DNA from: Aquimarina sp. U1-2 | Lineage (GTDB): Bacteria; Bacteroidota; Bacteroidia; Flavobacteriales; Flavobacteriaceae | Direction: 5' to 3' | DNA: 64,000 bases | Assembly (NCBI RefSeq): GCF_017897595.1 | Contig: NZ_JAGKIK010000009.1 | Location: 62,001 to 126,000, forward strand | In this document: piece by piece, positions 19,630-29,934 of the stretch | Numbering within the stretch: the stretch's first letter is position 1 | Layout: each line of letters begins with the position of its first letter | Notes under the pieces: generated by a model | The model's input: the letters and a program-made list of their open reading frames with translations, nothing else | Told to the model about the DNA's origin: nothing | Databases searched by the model: none | Program-made: the position numbers and the translations under genes

Positions 19630-20499
19630 TTATTTTTTTGCTGAATATAAATCTCCTACTACAGCGAGCATAGTCGACTTAGAATTAGAGGACATACGTG
19701 TAATATTACCGATCTGTTTATTTTCAAACGTATAGAAAATACTCCAATCTGAATCTTGAGCAGGATTAAATGCATAGATTACATGCTCTTTTGCCATAAG
19801 AATTGTCCCGTTAGTCAACCAGCACATATCTTCGGCACCTGGTATGGTATGTATAATAGTTTGGGTACTTCCTGTAAGAGGATCTAGAGATTTGATCTCC
19901 CATAGTTTATTTTCTTTGCTTATAAAACTTATTAGGTTCGAATTTGGAATGGTATGTAAAGATCGTCCTACTTTTTTCTGTATTGTACGGTTAGTATCCT
20001 CTTTTATGTTAGAGACCACAAGTGACATGCCTTCACCATCAAGTACTGCCGACACGATAATATGATTAGTAAACCAGGTGTGGTATCCTACCTTCAGTTC
20101 TTTTAGTAGAACTGTTGAGGTACCACTTTTAAGACTATATGCATACAAACGCTGTGTACCATCTTTATCCAGGCGAATTGCCGATACAGCGGTATCTTCT
20201 GGAATTTTGGTAGGGGAGTACTCACTTCCTTCGGTCTTGTTGAGCCAGTGAAGTTTTGATTGTTCTATGTTGAATATGGCAATGTCTGTTTGATTATTTC
20301 GCGTAGAAGCGAAAAGAACTTCTTTATCTGTTAAAAAACTGGGCTGATTGTCATAGCCTTCATTATTTGAGATATTTCGTTGATTCGTAAGTTGTATGTT
20401 TTCATCAGTATTTACGATATCAAATAGATAAACTTCGGTATTGGGTTGTGAAAACAGGGGTAAGCAACATAATGTGGTTATCAAAAAAGAATAATTCAT
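19630..20499 (-). CDS. TolB/WD40-like beta-propeller protein, exported
   Basis: About 289 residues from the ATG at 20499, which begins a signal peptide (MNYSFLITTLCCLPLFSQ); the frame is open further upstream but without signal character. Blades include YDNQPSFLTDKEVLFASTRN, GSEYSPTKIPED and AEDMCWLTNGTILMAKE, the TolB-like/PD40 pattern. It is a periplasmic scaffold or sensor without catalytic residues. It sits in the middle of the MFS-propeller-amidohydrolase operon with ~52 and ~40 bp gaps, so it probably acts with the amidohydrolase (inference). Confidence 0.75.
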   Translation of the reverse strand: MNYSFLITTLCCLPLFSQPNTEVYLFDIVNTDENIQLTNQRNISNNEGYDNQPSFLTDKEVLFASTRNNQTDIAIFNIEQSKLHWLNKTEGSEYSPTKIPEDTAVSAIRLDKDGTQRLYAYSLKSGTSTVLLKELKVGYHTWFTNHIIVSAVLDGEGMSLVVSNIKEDTNRTIQKKVGRSLHTIPNSNLISFISKENKLWEIKSLDPLTGSTQTIIHTIPGAEDMCWLTNGTILMAKEHVIYAFNPAQDSDWSIFYTFENKQIGNITRMSSNSKSTMLAVVGDLYSAKK

Positions 20500-20551
20500 A
20501 TTTTTGATTGTAAAATGAATATTTTGGCTTTTTAGTAGCATCAATATAAGC

Positions 20552-21712
20552 TTATTTTCGTAATACATATATACCTATTATAGGGCCTAAGCTTAAAAAT
20601 ACGTACAGTAATGTAGGTTCAATACGAGTGAGCAAGTAAGATAATAATTGAATGCTTACTATTGTAATTGCAAATCCTATGCTGTTAGTGATGGTTAGCG
20701 CCGTACCTCTAAGCTCTGGAGGTGCAGATGCAGCTATCATAGTAGAAAACTGCGGAGAATCTGATATCACTACCATCCCCCAGATACACAAAGCCACAAT
20801 AAACCATTGTGGAGGCAATAAAAAGAGTAATGGAGAAGCTAAACAAAATATTCCAGAAAGTAACAACGAAGTATATGCCACTTTTCGGCTCCCGGTTCGT
20901 AGTGAGAGTAAGCCCCCTAGAATACATGAGATTGTTCCTGTAGCAATGACGACAAAAGACCAAAACGAAGTTTGCAATTCTATGTTGCGAATAGAGGCAT
21001 AGGTCTTAAGTATTACAGGTACAAATCCCCAGAAGGCATACAATTCCCACATATGTCCAAAGTATCCAAAAGCTGCTTTTCTAAAGCTTTGAATAGTAAA
21101 TAATTGAGTCATTACCCCAAGTTGTAGTTTGGATACAGGCCTTCGATATGGGCCATCGGCAACGAATGCCCATATGCAAAATCCGCCAATACAGGCAAGA
21201 ATAGAGGTCGAAATAATCACGGCTTTGTAATCGCTGCTCCATGAAAATTCATTAATAAAATGTGGAAAAGCCGTACCCAGTACTAATGCTCCTACTAGGT
21301 ATCCCAAAGCCTTACCTAATCCTCCTTTATAGTAATCTGAGGCTATTTTCATTCCGACAGGATATATTCCAGCCAAAAAAAAGCCAGTACCAAAACGAGC
21401 AGTTAATACATTAAGCACCGTAATATTTGGAGCTAACAATACTAGATTACAAAAACTTCCCAAAAAAGCACAGATCATAAAAATTTTGGAAGGCGAATAT
21501 CGGTCTGATAGCGTTAGCAATGCAAAAGTGAGTGTTCCTGCAATAAAACCAAACTGTACAAAAGATAATAAATATCCAAGTATATTAAATTCAACATCAA
21601 ATTGTACTGCCAGGTCATCAATAACTGCGTTACCAGCAAACCATAACGACGTGCAAAAGAATTGCGAAACTATGATGGTAGGAAGTATGTAAAATTTCGG
21701 TTTCAGATTAAT
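20552..21712 (-). CDS. MFS transporter (start codon non-canonical)
   Basis: The only ATG/GTG/TTG in frame (TTG at 21520) would cut off the first two helices. The frame is open back to a stop at 21722-21724 and encodes, before that TTG, the sequence LKPKFYILPTIIVSQFFCTS then LWFAGNAVIDDLAVQFD, the usual N-terminus of this MFS branch. The best start is therefore an ATT at 21712 (or CTG at 21706). The protein would be ~386 residues with 12 helices. Motif-A-like text (LTLSDRYSPSKIF) follows helix 2. The substrate cannot be told; the operon with an amidohydrolase suggests uptake of that enzyme's substrate or product. Confidence 0.78.
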   Translation of the reverse strand: MNLKPKFYILPTIIVSQFFCTSLWFAGNAVIDDLAVQFDVEFNILGYLLSFVQFGFIAGTLTFALLTLSDRYSPSKIFMICAFLGSFCNLVLLAPNITVLNVLTARFGTGFFLAGIYPVGMKIASDYYKGGLGKALGYLVGALVLGTAFPHFINEFSWSSDYKAVIISTSILACIGGFCIWAFVADGPYRRPVSKLQLGVMTQLFTIQSFRKAAFGYFGHMWELYAFWGFVPVILKTYASIRNIELQTSFWSFVVIATGTISCILGGLLSLRTGSRKVAYTSLLLSGIFCLASPLLFLLPPQWFIVALCIWGMVVISDSPQFSTMIAASAPPELRGTALTITNSIGFAITIVSIQLLSYLLTRIEPTLLYVFLSLGPIIGIYVLRK

Positions 21713-21801
21713 TTTGGATTTTTAAGTAAAACAATAATTTACATTTATTTCGATTTGCTAAAAAAATGCTGTATTTCATTAAAGTTTACATCAGTTCAAA
21801 G

Positions 21802-24015
21802 TTAGGATTGCGGGAATGCTGATAAAAGTTGATATACTTGTTCAATATCCTCTACATAGTATTGAGCTATTGTTTTTTTTCTACCTACCTTAACCGTGTA
21901 TGCCTCTCGTGGTAATTCTTTAAACATATATTCGTCGGTCCAGTCATCACCTATGGCAAAGATAAAATCATACGAGGTATCTAGTAACATTTTTGAAGCT
22001 GATTTTCCCTTACTTACGCCACTAACCTTGATTTCCAGTACTTTATCACCCTCCAAAATTTCCAAATTATGATTAGCAATCAATTGTTGGATTGTTGTTT
22101 TTAACTCGGTCGCTCTTTTTTTTCCCAAATCAGGGTCAACATTTCTAAAATGCCATGCCAACGAATATCTTTTTTCTTCTACAAGTGATCCTGGTGTACG
22201 GTCGGTAAAAGATTCTAAAATAGGACAAATTGCTTCGAACCATTGATTGTCTACACGTTCCATAAGCTCCCAATCCTGACCGCTTTCTTTTAACCAAACC
22301 CCATGCTCGGTAATTAGCGTATACGCTTTATGTCCAAACCATTTTTGAATGGTATCTCGATCTCTACCCGTAATGATAATTACTTTTGTGTTTGCATGAT
22401 TATGTAGTGCATCCAGTATATCAAAAACTCGTTGAGTAGGCTTTGCATTTTCAGGTATTTTTTGAAAAGGAGCCAAGGTCCCGTCATAATCTATAAAGAG
22501 CATTTTTTTGGAAGCAGCTTTATATTTTGCAGCGATTTCTTGTCTTACGCTTGTATTTATTTTTTTTAAAATATACTCCTGGGTATCATTTTTTGTAGCT
22601 TCGAGGGCTTCTATAAAATCGTTGGCCCATTTTTCGACATTATATCGTTTTAGACGTTTTTGCAAGGCACTATTACGCTTGATTTGTTCTTCTTCAGGCA
22701 TTTCTAATGCAAATTTTAGGGTGTCTGCAATTTCTTCAAAATTATTGGGATTAATAATGAGCGCTTCTCCCATTTCGTTAGAGGCTCCGGTCATTTCACT
22801 TAGGATCAAAACCCCTTTTTTATCTACTTTTGAAGCGATATATTCTTTGGCAACCAAATTCATTCCGTCTCTGATAGGAGTCAACAAGGCAACTTCACTC
22901 GAAGTATACAGATCGATCAAATTTTCAAAAGGCATAGAACGATAAAAATACCAGATAGGGGTCCAGCTAACTTCAGCAAATTTACCATTGATGCTACCAA
23001 CTAATTGATCAATTTCATTCTTAAGCTTTTGATATTGAGGTACATTTGCTCTAGACGGCACAGCAAGCATAACAAGTCTGGCTTTTCCTTTAAACTGCGG
23101 ATATTTATTCAAAAAATACTCAAACGCGCGTAAACGATTGGCGATACCTTTGGTATAATCCAATCTATCAATAGAAAGTATGAGTTTTGCTTGGTGATTA
23201 CCTTCTTTTAGATGTTTATTGATCTCTTGTTGTATTTCGGTTTGATCTTTATTTGATTTCAAATCATGACGTTTCGCAGCATCGTGAAATTTGTTGTAAT
23301 CTATCCCCATAGGAAAAGAATCTACCTTTACCATTCGGTTATCTAGATGGATATTGTTGAAGTTAATTTCATGCCCCAAAATTCGTTGTACGGCACTTAA
23401 AAAATGTCGTTCATAATCATAGGTATGAAATCCGATCAAATCGGCGCCTAACATCCCCTTCAATATATCTTCTCTGCAAGGAATTGTTCTAAAGACTTCA
23501 TACGAAGGAAAGGGTATATGAAGAAAAAATCCAATAGAAGCTCCCGGCCTTTTTTGCCTGATCAGTTGTGGTAAAAGTAACAATTGATAATCATGTACCC
23601 ATACCGTATCGGTGTCTTCTATATGATGTAAAACAACATCGGCAAATTTTTGATTTACTTTTTTATACGTTTCCCAGGTATTTTTTTCAAACTCGGTATA
23701 TTCCATAAAATAGTGGAATAACGGCCAGAGTGTATTATTGCTAAAACCGTAATAAAAACCCTGAATATCATCAGCCGTTAAAGAAACCCCGATACATTGA
23801 TGTTTTTTAAGAGCTTGATCAATACGTTCTTTCTGCTCTAAGTCATATTGATCTTCGGTAAGGCCACTCCAACCTATCCAGACACTATCACTTTGAGAAT
23901 GTACAGATTTCATACCGGTTGCTAATCCTCCAACACTAGGTATGGTTTCGATCTCATTGTCATGAATTTTTAATTGTAAAGGGAGTCTGTTTGAGATTAT
24001 GATAGTTTTACTCAT
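21802..24015 (-). CDS. Bifunctional trehalose-6-phosphate synthase/phosphatase (OtsA-OtsB fusion)
   Basis: A 737-residue cytosolic enzyme making trehalose from UDP-glucose and glucose-6-phosphate. The GT20 synthase domain covers about 1-470 (NRLPLQL start, GLATGMKSV, WVHDYQLLLLP, GFHTYDYERHF, LSIDRLDYTKGI, RDGMNLVAKEY). The HAD phosphatase domain covers about 495-737 (LFIDYDGTLAPF near 506, IITGRDR, GDDWTDEYMF). Both active sites look intact. It is divergent from the GH15 gene at 24194 across ~180 bp, which must hold both promoters. The pair is common in Bacteroidetes and suggests osmoprotectant synthesis coupled with trehalose or glucan turnover. Confidence 0.95.
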   Translation of the reverse strand: MSKTIIISNRLPLQLKIHDNEIETIPSVGGLATGMKSVHSQSDSVWIGWSGLTEDQYDLEQKERIDQALKKHQCIGVSLTADDIQGFYYGFSNNTLWPLFHYFMEYTEFEKNTWETYKKVNQKFADVVLHHIEDTDTVWVHDYQLLLLPQLIRQKRPGASIGFFLHIPFPSYEVFRTIPCREDILKGMLGADLIGFHTYDYERHFLSAVQRILGHEINFNNIHLDNRMVKVDSFPMGIDYNKFHDAAKRHDLKSNKDQTEIQQEINKHLKEGNHQAKLILSIDRLDYTKGIANRLRAFEYFLNKYPQFKGKARLVMLAVPSRANVPQYQKLKNEIDQLVGSINGKFAEVSWTPIWYFYRSMPFENLIDLYTSSEVALLTPIRDGMNLVAKEYIASKVDKKGVLILSEMTGASNEMGEALIINPNNFEEIADTLKFALEMPEEEQIKRNSALQKRLKRYNVEKWANDFIEALEATKNDTQEYILKKINTSVRQEIAAKYKAASKKMLFIDYDGTLAPFQKIPENAKPTQRVFDILDALHNHANTKVIIITGRDRDTIQKWFGHKAYTLITEHGVWLKESGQDWELMERVDNQWFEAICPILESFTDRTPGSLVEEKRYSLAWHFRNVDPDLGKKRATELKTTIQQLIANHNLEILEGDKVLEIKVSGVSKGKSASKMLLDTSYDFIFAIGDDWTDEYMFKELPREAYTVKVGRKKTIAQYYVEDIEQVYQLLSAFPQS

Positions 24016-24193
24016 AAAGTGGATTAAAGTTGGTGCTATTTTTTTTGAATTTTGTTAAATTTCGGAAAAAGAAGATTAAAAAACTGCTATTTACAGGAAA
24101 ATTATGAAATGATTTGATTTTGCATGTAATAAGACACATATTATAGGTATAAAGCACTTCATACTACCCTGAAATACGTTAATTGCGAAATAC

Positions 24194-25996
24194 ATGAATA
24201 ACCTTGACTACGGTATTATAGGAAACTGTCAAAGTGCGGCATTAATTTCTAAAAAGGGATCTTTGGATTGGTGTTGCCTTCCTAATTTTGACTCATACTC
24301 AGTTTTTGCTAAAATTTTGGATGAAAATATAGGGGGTAGTTTTGAGATTGAAGTGAGCGAAGCGTATACTATTACTCAAAAATACATTCATAAAACCAAT
24401 ATTTTGGTTACCGAATTTTCAAACGGAAGCGATAGTTTTGAATGTATCGATTTCATGCCCAGATATAAGAACGAAGATGGCACTTTTTATGCTCCGCCAG
24501 ATATTGTGCGATATATCAAGTTGATCTCTGGAGCCCCTGTATTTAAAATTAAGTATAACCCTAAACTGGAGTATGCCATAGGGAAGACAGCTCATGAAAT
24601 TAATCAGGATTATATAAAGAGTATTACCAACGAAGATAAATATGACACGTTGTATTTGTACTCAGATCTTCCTTTCGAAGATGTTTTAACTTCAACTGAA
24701 ATTCATTTAAAAGACCACGCTTATTTTTTAATAAGTTATCATGAGAAAATCCTAGAACAGTCTCTAGAACGATGTTATTTAAAATTGCAACGTACTCGTG
24801 TATACTGGTTAAATTGGAGCGAAAAAACTACTTCTTACAAATACTACAATAATGAAATTTTGAGAAGTGCTTTAGTGCTAAAACTGTTGAGTTATGAAAA
24901 ATCAGGAGCTGTTCTGGCCGCTGCAACCACATCATTACCTGAAACTATAGGCGAAGTTCGTAACTGGGATTATCGTTTCTGTTGGATTCGAGATGCTTCT
25001 ATGGTGATCAAAGTGATCTCTAATCTAGGACACAAACGACTTGCACAGCGTTTTTTGCAATTTATCATTGATATTATTCCTGATAAGGATGAAAAAATCC
25101 AGATTATGTATGGGATTAATGGTGAAAAAAAATTAACTGAAAAAACACTGGATCATCTGGAAGGGTATAAAAAGTCAAGCCCAGTACGTATCGGAAATGC
25201 TGCTTACCACCAAAAGCAGAATGATATTTACGGTATTTTGATGGACGTGATTTATCAACAATTCATGAAATTTGATTGTGACCTCGATAATAGTGAAGGA
25301 TTGTGGACCATATGCAAAAGTATCGTACATATCGTTAACGTTAATTGGGAAAAACCTGACAAGGGGATATGGGAATTTAGAACTGAAGAGCGACACTTTA
25401 CTTTTTCTAAATTATTATGTTGGGTAGCTGTAGATCGAGCTATAAAGATTGGTGAACTAATTAATAAAACAAACAAAAATGAACGTTGGATTGCCTTAAG
25501 AGATCGTATACGTACCGATATCTATAAAAATGCCTGGAGTGAAGAAAAGCAAGCCTATACGCAATCATACGGTTCTTCTGATCTTGACGCATCTACCCTC
25601 TTAATGGAAGCCTATGGGTTTATAGAAGCTACAGATTCTCGTTTTGTAAGTACCGTAATAGCCACAGAACAAGAGCTATGCAACGATGGATTGATGTATC
25701 GATATAAAAATAAAGATGATTTTGGGTTGCCATCATCTTCATTTACTATTTGTAGTTTTTGGTTTATTAATAGTTTGTACAAAATTGGCGAACACGACAG
25801 GGCGAAAAAACTATTTGATCAATTATTGTCTTACAGTAATCATTTAGGGCTTTTTAGTGAAGATATCGATTTTAAGACAAAACGATTGTTAGGTAATTTT
25901 CCGCAGGCGTATTCGCATTTGGCACTTATAGAAACAGCGGTTAATTTTTCGGGAGGAGTTACTCAAGAAGGAAAACTTATGGAAACTATTCACTAA
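24194..25996 (+). CDS. GH15 family glucoamylase/trehalase-like glycoside hydrolase
   Basis: A 600-residue cytosolic protein without signal peptide. The N-terminal beta-sandwich starts LDYGIIGNCQSAALISKKGS with the LDWCCLPNFDS motif. The (alpha/alpha)6 barrel includes ETIGEVRNWDYRFCWIRDAS (catalytic region) and WEFRTEERHFTFSKLLCWVA; a second acidic region lies near LDASTLLMEAYGF. GH15 proteins of this type act as trehalases in some bacteria and archaea, or as glucoamylases in others. Adjacency to OtsAB favours trehalose (inference). Confidence 0.88.
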   Translation: MNNLDYGIIGNCQSAALISKKGSLDWCCLPNFDSYSVFAKILDENIGGSFEIEVSEAYTITQKYIHKTNILVTEFSNGSDSFECIDFMPRYKNEDGTFYAPPDIVRYIKLISGAPVFKIKYNPKLEYAIGKTAHEINQDYIKSITNEDKYDTLYLYSDLPFEDVLTSTEIHLKDHAYFLISYHEKILEQSLERCYLKLQRTRVYWLNWSEKTTSYKYYNNEILRSALVLKLLSYEKSGAVLAAATTSLPETIGEVRNWDYRFCWIRDASMVIKVISNLGHKRLAQRFLQFIIDIIPDKDEKIQIMYGINGEKKLTEKTLDHLEGYKKSSPVRIGNAAYHQKQNDIYGILMDVIYQQFMKFDCDLDNSEGLWTICKSIVHIVNVNWEKPDKGIWEFRTEERHFTFSKLLCWVAVDRAIKIGELINKTNKNERWIALRDRIRTDIYKNAWSEEKQAYTQSYGSSDLDASTLLMEAYGFIEATDSRFVSTVIATEQELCNDGLMYRYKNKDDFGLPSSSFTICSFWFINSLYKIGEHDRAKKLFDQLLSYSNHLGLFSEDIDFKTKRLLGNFPQAYSHLALIETAVNFSGGVTQEGKLMETIH

Positions 25997-26072
25997 TTGT
26001 AGTAGTAAACTCAGGTCAACTTCTTATAAATAGGACACATTTACAAATGAAGGTGTCAGGGATTTTTAAAGT

Positions 26073-26888
26073 CTATTCTTTAAGTACAATAGTTCCAAAA
26101 ACATCAGCGTTGATCCAACCTAGGTTTTTATCTGCGCCGGGAATAAAAACAGATCCGATAAAGTTTTCTCGGTGTTTGCTACCATCATTATCATTATACG
26201 CTATAGCAAAACCAAGTTTTTGATCTTTTGTAAGAATAACAGGATCATTGATACTACCTTCCGTATAGGTATCGTCATAAATAATTACTTCGAACTCCCA
26301 TACTGATATATCGTTTTGAGTAACCCTCTTTGTGGTAATGTGATGATTATACAATATCGGTTCCTGATTGGCATCCAGATCAACGACATTCCCATCTAAA
26401 GCCACATGGTAGGCAAAAGCATTATTATTATATTGATGATCACCTCCTGAATTATTGGCATCAATAAAAATTTCGACACAATCATCATCCCACCATAACG
26501 TTAGCGGATCTTTATGTTGGTCATACAGTTGATCATCTTTAATTTCTACCAAAACATACAGTGCCTCTGGAGTCCACACGATTTTATAACGTCCAAAAAA
26601 ATCGGTAAAATCATATGGCTCACCTATCCATTTTTGATCTAAACCATACCAAAGTGCATTTTTCCAGGCAGGATCATCCATGTTACCATCAAGTTTAGGC
26701 ACAATAACGGCTTTGTTTATTTCCCTTATTTGATGATCGACTTTTCCTGATTTTTGTGATCGAAAAGATGTATCTTGCCGCGTAGCGTTAGTATGAGTAC
26801 TGCCATTTTTAGAAGTGTTATTATTCTTAAATTTTTGAAGTGGTAGGCTAATTATTAAAAAAAGTAAAAAGGCAAAAATCGGGTGCAT
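26073..26888 (-). CDS. CBM9-like carbohydrate-binding protein, membrane anchored
   Basis: 271 residues. It has an N-terminal signal/anchor helix (MHPIFAFLLFLIISLPL), a polar linker to about residue 60, then a carbohydrate-binding domain of the family 9/DOMON-like type: PKLDGNMDDPAWKNALWYGL, FGRYKIVWTPEALYVLVEIKDD, LWWDDDCVEIFIDANNSGGD and KLGFAIAYNDND. There is no catalytic residue set. It lies directly downstream of the amylase gene on the same strand but behind a terminator hairpin, so it may be partly independent. It probably binds oligosaccharides at the cell surface or in the periplasm. Confidence 0.82.
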   Translation of the reverse strand: MHPIFAFLLFLIISLPLQKFKNNNTSKNGSTHTNATRQDTSFRSQKSGKVDHQIREINKAVIVPKLDGNMDDPAWKNALWYGLDQKWIGEPYDFTDFFGRYKIVWTPEALYVLVEIKDDQLYDQHKDPLTLWWDDDCVEIFIDANNSGGDHQYNNNAFAYHVALDGNVVDLDANQEPILYNHHITTKRVTQNDISVWEFEVIIYDDTYTEGSINDPVILTKDQKLGFAIAYNDNDGSKHRENFIGSVFIPGADKNLGWINADVFGTIVLKE

Positions 26889-26921
26889 GCGTATCTTTTT
26901 TTATAAAAATACTAAACAAAA

Positions 26922-26970
26922 TTAACAAAGCGGTTATTACTAGTTCATAAGTAATAACCGCTTTTGGTTT
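26922..26970 (-). terminator. Terminator hairpin between the amylase and CBM9 genes
   Basis: A 14-bp perfect stem, AAAGCGGTTATTAC (26927-26940) with its complement (26951-26964), around a 10-nt loop. T-rich sequence follows on either strand. Placed right after the amylase stop. Confidence 0.8.
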
Positions 26971-27016
26971 TTTCAGCAGCTAACTAAAAAATCTTAAGGG
27001 TATGATTTCTACTAGA

Positions 27017-28975
27017 TTACAGGCGAATAGCTTTCAGTTGTTGTATAACCTTTCCATTAAAATGAATGGTGTAAAATAAAATTCCTTTTTGTTTTCTAAG
27101 ATTTTCTGAAATATCTATTGTATGTTTTCCGGCAGAGGTATGCTTGTTGAAAACTACATTCGTATTTCCAAAAATATCTGAAACAAATACTTCTACTATT
27201 CCATTTTCATTTGTAGAAATATGTAGTTTACTGCTAGCAACTATGGGGTTAGGAGCAATAACTGCGAAGTTCTTTTGTGAATTAATTTTTGCTGGGTTGT
27301 TTTCGTTTAAACTTTTAGTTTCTGTAGGGCATTCTACGGGACATTCATCAAACCAGTCACCAATACTTTTTCCGTTTGCACTACCGGTAACCTGAAACCA
27401 TCCATTTGTGTCCCTGGATAGATCAGCGGTTTGTTGATTACTACCATCATTAAATATGACGCTAATGTTATTTGCCGAAGTTCCTGCACGTGGTGTTATT
27501 CTGAAAGAATACCAATCGGTACCAGAAAGATTTGTCATAGTTTGGCCGGGCCAGTTAGAGGTACCAGGTAGTGTTGCATCAACAGCAGCATCAAATGCAT
27601 AGACATGAATCGCGTTGCCCCATCCATTTGGTTTTTTAAAGTTGACAGTAAAAGAAGGTACAACATCGCCATCAAGATTATTTCCACCTTGTGTCCAAAC
27701 GGCATAATCGTTTCCAAATGTTCTAAGGGTCCAACCACTGCCATTTGGTGACCAATTACTACTACCTAGTTTCATAGCGATTGTTCCATTTCTACCGTCG
27801 ATATAGGCTGCGTAGAGATTATTTCTTGCTTCAACGATATTGATAGTAGAACCAGCATGAATTCTTACGCTTTTTCGTATAGAGATAAGATCCCTAATTG
27901 CATTTCGAACACCTGCACCAGCATCAAAAAAGTGTGTCCAAAAGACTGCGGGATTGCCAGGATGTGTAAGGATATACGCGTATCCTTTTCTTAAATTAGT
28001 TTCACCCCCGGGGAATACATAATTAGGGCCACAACATTGTTGTGCTAAGCCGGTATCATGATTATCCAGAAAGGTTACCGATTTGGTAGGGTTAATACCT
28101 ATCATTCCCGAGGGCCTGCCTTGCCCGTCTCTTAAATAAGAAAGATTATTATCTCTAATGGCGTTTTGAAGACTTACTTTAGTATTAAAATCAAATGCAG
28201 AGGAAGATTGTTGTGCAAAATTCACAAAATTATTAGTTTGTATTCGACTACTTTCTAGTAACTCTCCTACAGCAAAATACGGGTTGGTTGCATCGTTATA
28301 CGCTTTATTATAAATTGGGTCGTAGCCATGAACAAAATCATATCGCCAACCATCAAATCCAACGTCGTTTTTCAAAAAATTCATCCACCTGATAATTTCT
28401 GCACGTACCGCCGGATTTTTATGATCTAAATCTCTGGCAGCTGCAAACCCTCCATTCGAGCCATCAGACTTTAGTGCAAACCCGGGTACATAGTCGCCAT
28501 TAATACTAAAATCGACAGGTCCCGAAACAAAATTTCGCCCTTCATCATCGGCAGTAATATAAAATGTTGGCCAATCAGGATTTGTAAACGTTACGGCATC
28601 ATTAGTCCCAACGCGATGATTAATTACGATATCACTTAATACTTTGATACCGAGTGCATGATATTGGCTAATTAAATTTCTAAGCTGGATTTCGCTACCG
28701 TAGGCACTATTCAAATTATATAATTCTCTAGGCAAGTACCCTTGTGGAGCGGCAGAATTACTCGGGGGCGGCATCCAAATCATGTCTATTCCGGCATCTT
28801 TAATCAGATTTCTGTTTTGAGATAGCACATTGTACCAGGTTTGACCGGGGGGTTGATTTTGTACATTCCAATCAAAAGCTTGAAAAAGGACATCTTCGTC
28901 TTGAGCTTTGACAATACTAAAAAAGAATACCGATACTAAGATTACTAAAAAAAAGTTTGAGTTTTTTCGTTTCAT
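27017..28975 (-). CDS. Secreted GH13 alpha-amylase with starch-binding module and T9SS sorting domain
   Basis: A 652-residue exported alpha-1,4-glucanase. Signal peptide 1-24. GH13 conserved regions: VLSDIVINHR (region I), DGWRYDFVHG with the nucleophile Asp near 208 (II), FAVGELLES with the acid/base Glu near 236 (III), and VTFLDNHDTG with Asp near 305 (IV). A C-terminal starch-binding-like module (CBM26/25 style, rich in W/Y; about 425-545) follows, then a T9SS sorting domain (about 570-652; IAPNPIVASSK, ending QQLKAIRL). Its product would feed the neighbouring trehalose/GH15 system after uptake (inference). Confidence 0.95.
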   Translation of the reverse strand: MKRKNSNFFLVILVSVFFFSIVKAQDEDVLFQAFDWNVQNQPPGQTWYNVLSQNRNLIKDAGIDMIWMPPPSNSAAPQGYLPRELYNLNSAYGSEIQLRNLISQYHALGIKVLSDIVINHRVGTNDAVTFTNPDWPTFYITADDEGRNFVSGPVDFSINGDYVPGFALKSDGSNGGFAAARDLDHKNPAVRAEIIRWMNFLKNDVGFDGWRYDFVHGYDPIYNKAYNDATNPYFAVGELLESSRIQTNNFVNFAQQSSSAFDFNTKVSLQNAIRDNNLSYLRDGQGRPSGMIGINPTKSVTFLDNHDTGLAQQCCGPNYVFPGGETNLRKGYAYILTHPGNPAVFWTHFFDAGAGVRNAIRDLISIRKSVRIHAGSTINIVEARNNLYAAYIDGRNGTIAMKLGSSNWSPNGSGWTLRTFGNDYAVWTQGGNNLDGDVVPSFTVNFKKPNGWGNAIHVYAFDAAVDATLPGTSNWPGQTMTNLSGTDWYSFRITPRAGTSANNISVIFNDGSNQQTADLSRDTNGWFQVTGSANGKSIGDWFDECPVECPTETKSLNENNPAKINSQKNFAVIAPNPIVASSKLHISTNENGIVEVFVSDIFGNTNVVFNKHTSAGKHTIDISENLRKQKGILFYTIHFNGKVIQQLKAIRL

Positions 28976-29934
28976 TTGTGCAAGTTTTTAAGCTAGATCT
29001 GATAGCAGATCTAAAATTTATATTGAGTTTGTGTTGTACTATGAAAATGCGTTTTAGTGTATAGCAGTAAAAAAAACAGTTTTTGGATTAAAGCGTACTA
29101 TATTTCTAATCGAGCAATAGGGCTAGACTAGTAATTATTATTAATCCTCGATGTTCTAATTTGATTTGAAAATGTAAAAAACTGTTTTTTGAAGTGTGCG
29201 ATATAAAAATTCGATTATAGAAGAATAGCTAGCGATTCTTACCAAATTATTCGTACGCAACTTCATTTCTAATTTTTCGTATACGTAAAAGTTAATTTCA
29301 TAATTAGTAAAATATTAAAGGGTTATGTGATTCTTGTGTTAAATTTTAGCTAAGTTATTATGAAATATTCAATTTAAACCTTGATAGCGTGTACTATAAC
29401 GTTTTCGTGTTGATAACTACTTTATCATCTTTATGGGATATGAGATTAAAAATTGAATAATTCAATGTTTTTGGTCTCTTATTTTGTCATTTTGACAGTA
29501 CTCATTTAAAAAGTAGAAACGATGAAATGAGCCGTATACGAAAAAATAAGATTATACATGCAGTATTTGATGATAATAGGGGAGATAGTACGAAAAGCTA
29601 TTTTGGTTAACGAAAAGCGATCTATTGACCGATGCGGTTCTATCATTACTATTGCAAGCGCATGGGTCAAAGATTGTTTAGATCATGATCGCTGTTGAAG
29701 AGTAAACAGCGGGAATGCAAATTCAAATCCATTTGGCAGAGCATAGGGAGACGAATATTTTGAAGGTGAAACTCTCAAGTCGTTAATGTTTTGCGAATTG
29801 TTTAGCATTCTCAATTTTCGACATACAATATTCTGAATTTCAATCGGTATTTTTTTAACTCATACATTGTTCTTTTATGCATAATAGCGATTTTGAGTCA
29901 AAAGTGCGCGCTAGACAACTTTTAGCACATATAT
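28976..29934. other. Non-coding gap upstream of the amylase
   Basis: About 960 bp with no supported gene on either strand. It is A+T-rich, frame-broken sequence. Apart from the inverted repeat close to the amylase start and the eroded cassette end near 29915-29930, I see nothing recognisable. It marks the transition from conserved chromosome to the cassette array. Confidence 0.6.
28994..29013. promoter_or_regulatory. Inverted repeat upstream of the amylase gene
   Basis: Arms TAGATCT and AGATCTA (7 bp, perfect) with a 6-nt spacer, 19-38 bp before the amylase ATG. Size and position fit an operator or a leader hairpin; no regulator is identified. Confidence 0.35.

Noticed and set aside
28976..29934. 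Possible small genes in the ~960 bp gap
   Set aside because: Only short, compositionally poor frames; nothing with a ribosome binding site or recognisable protein.
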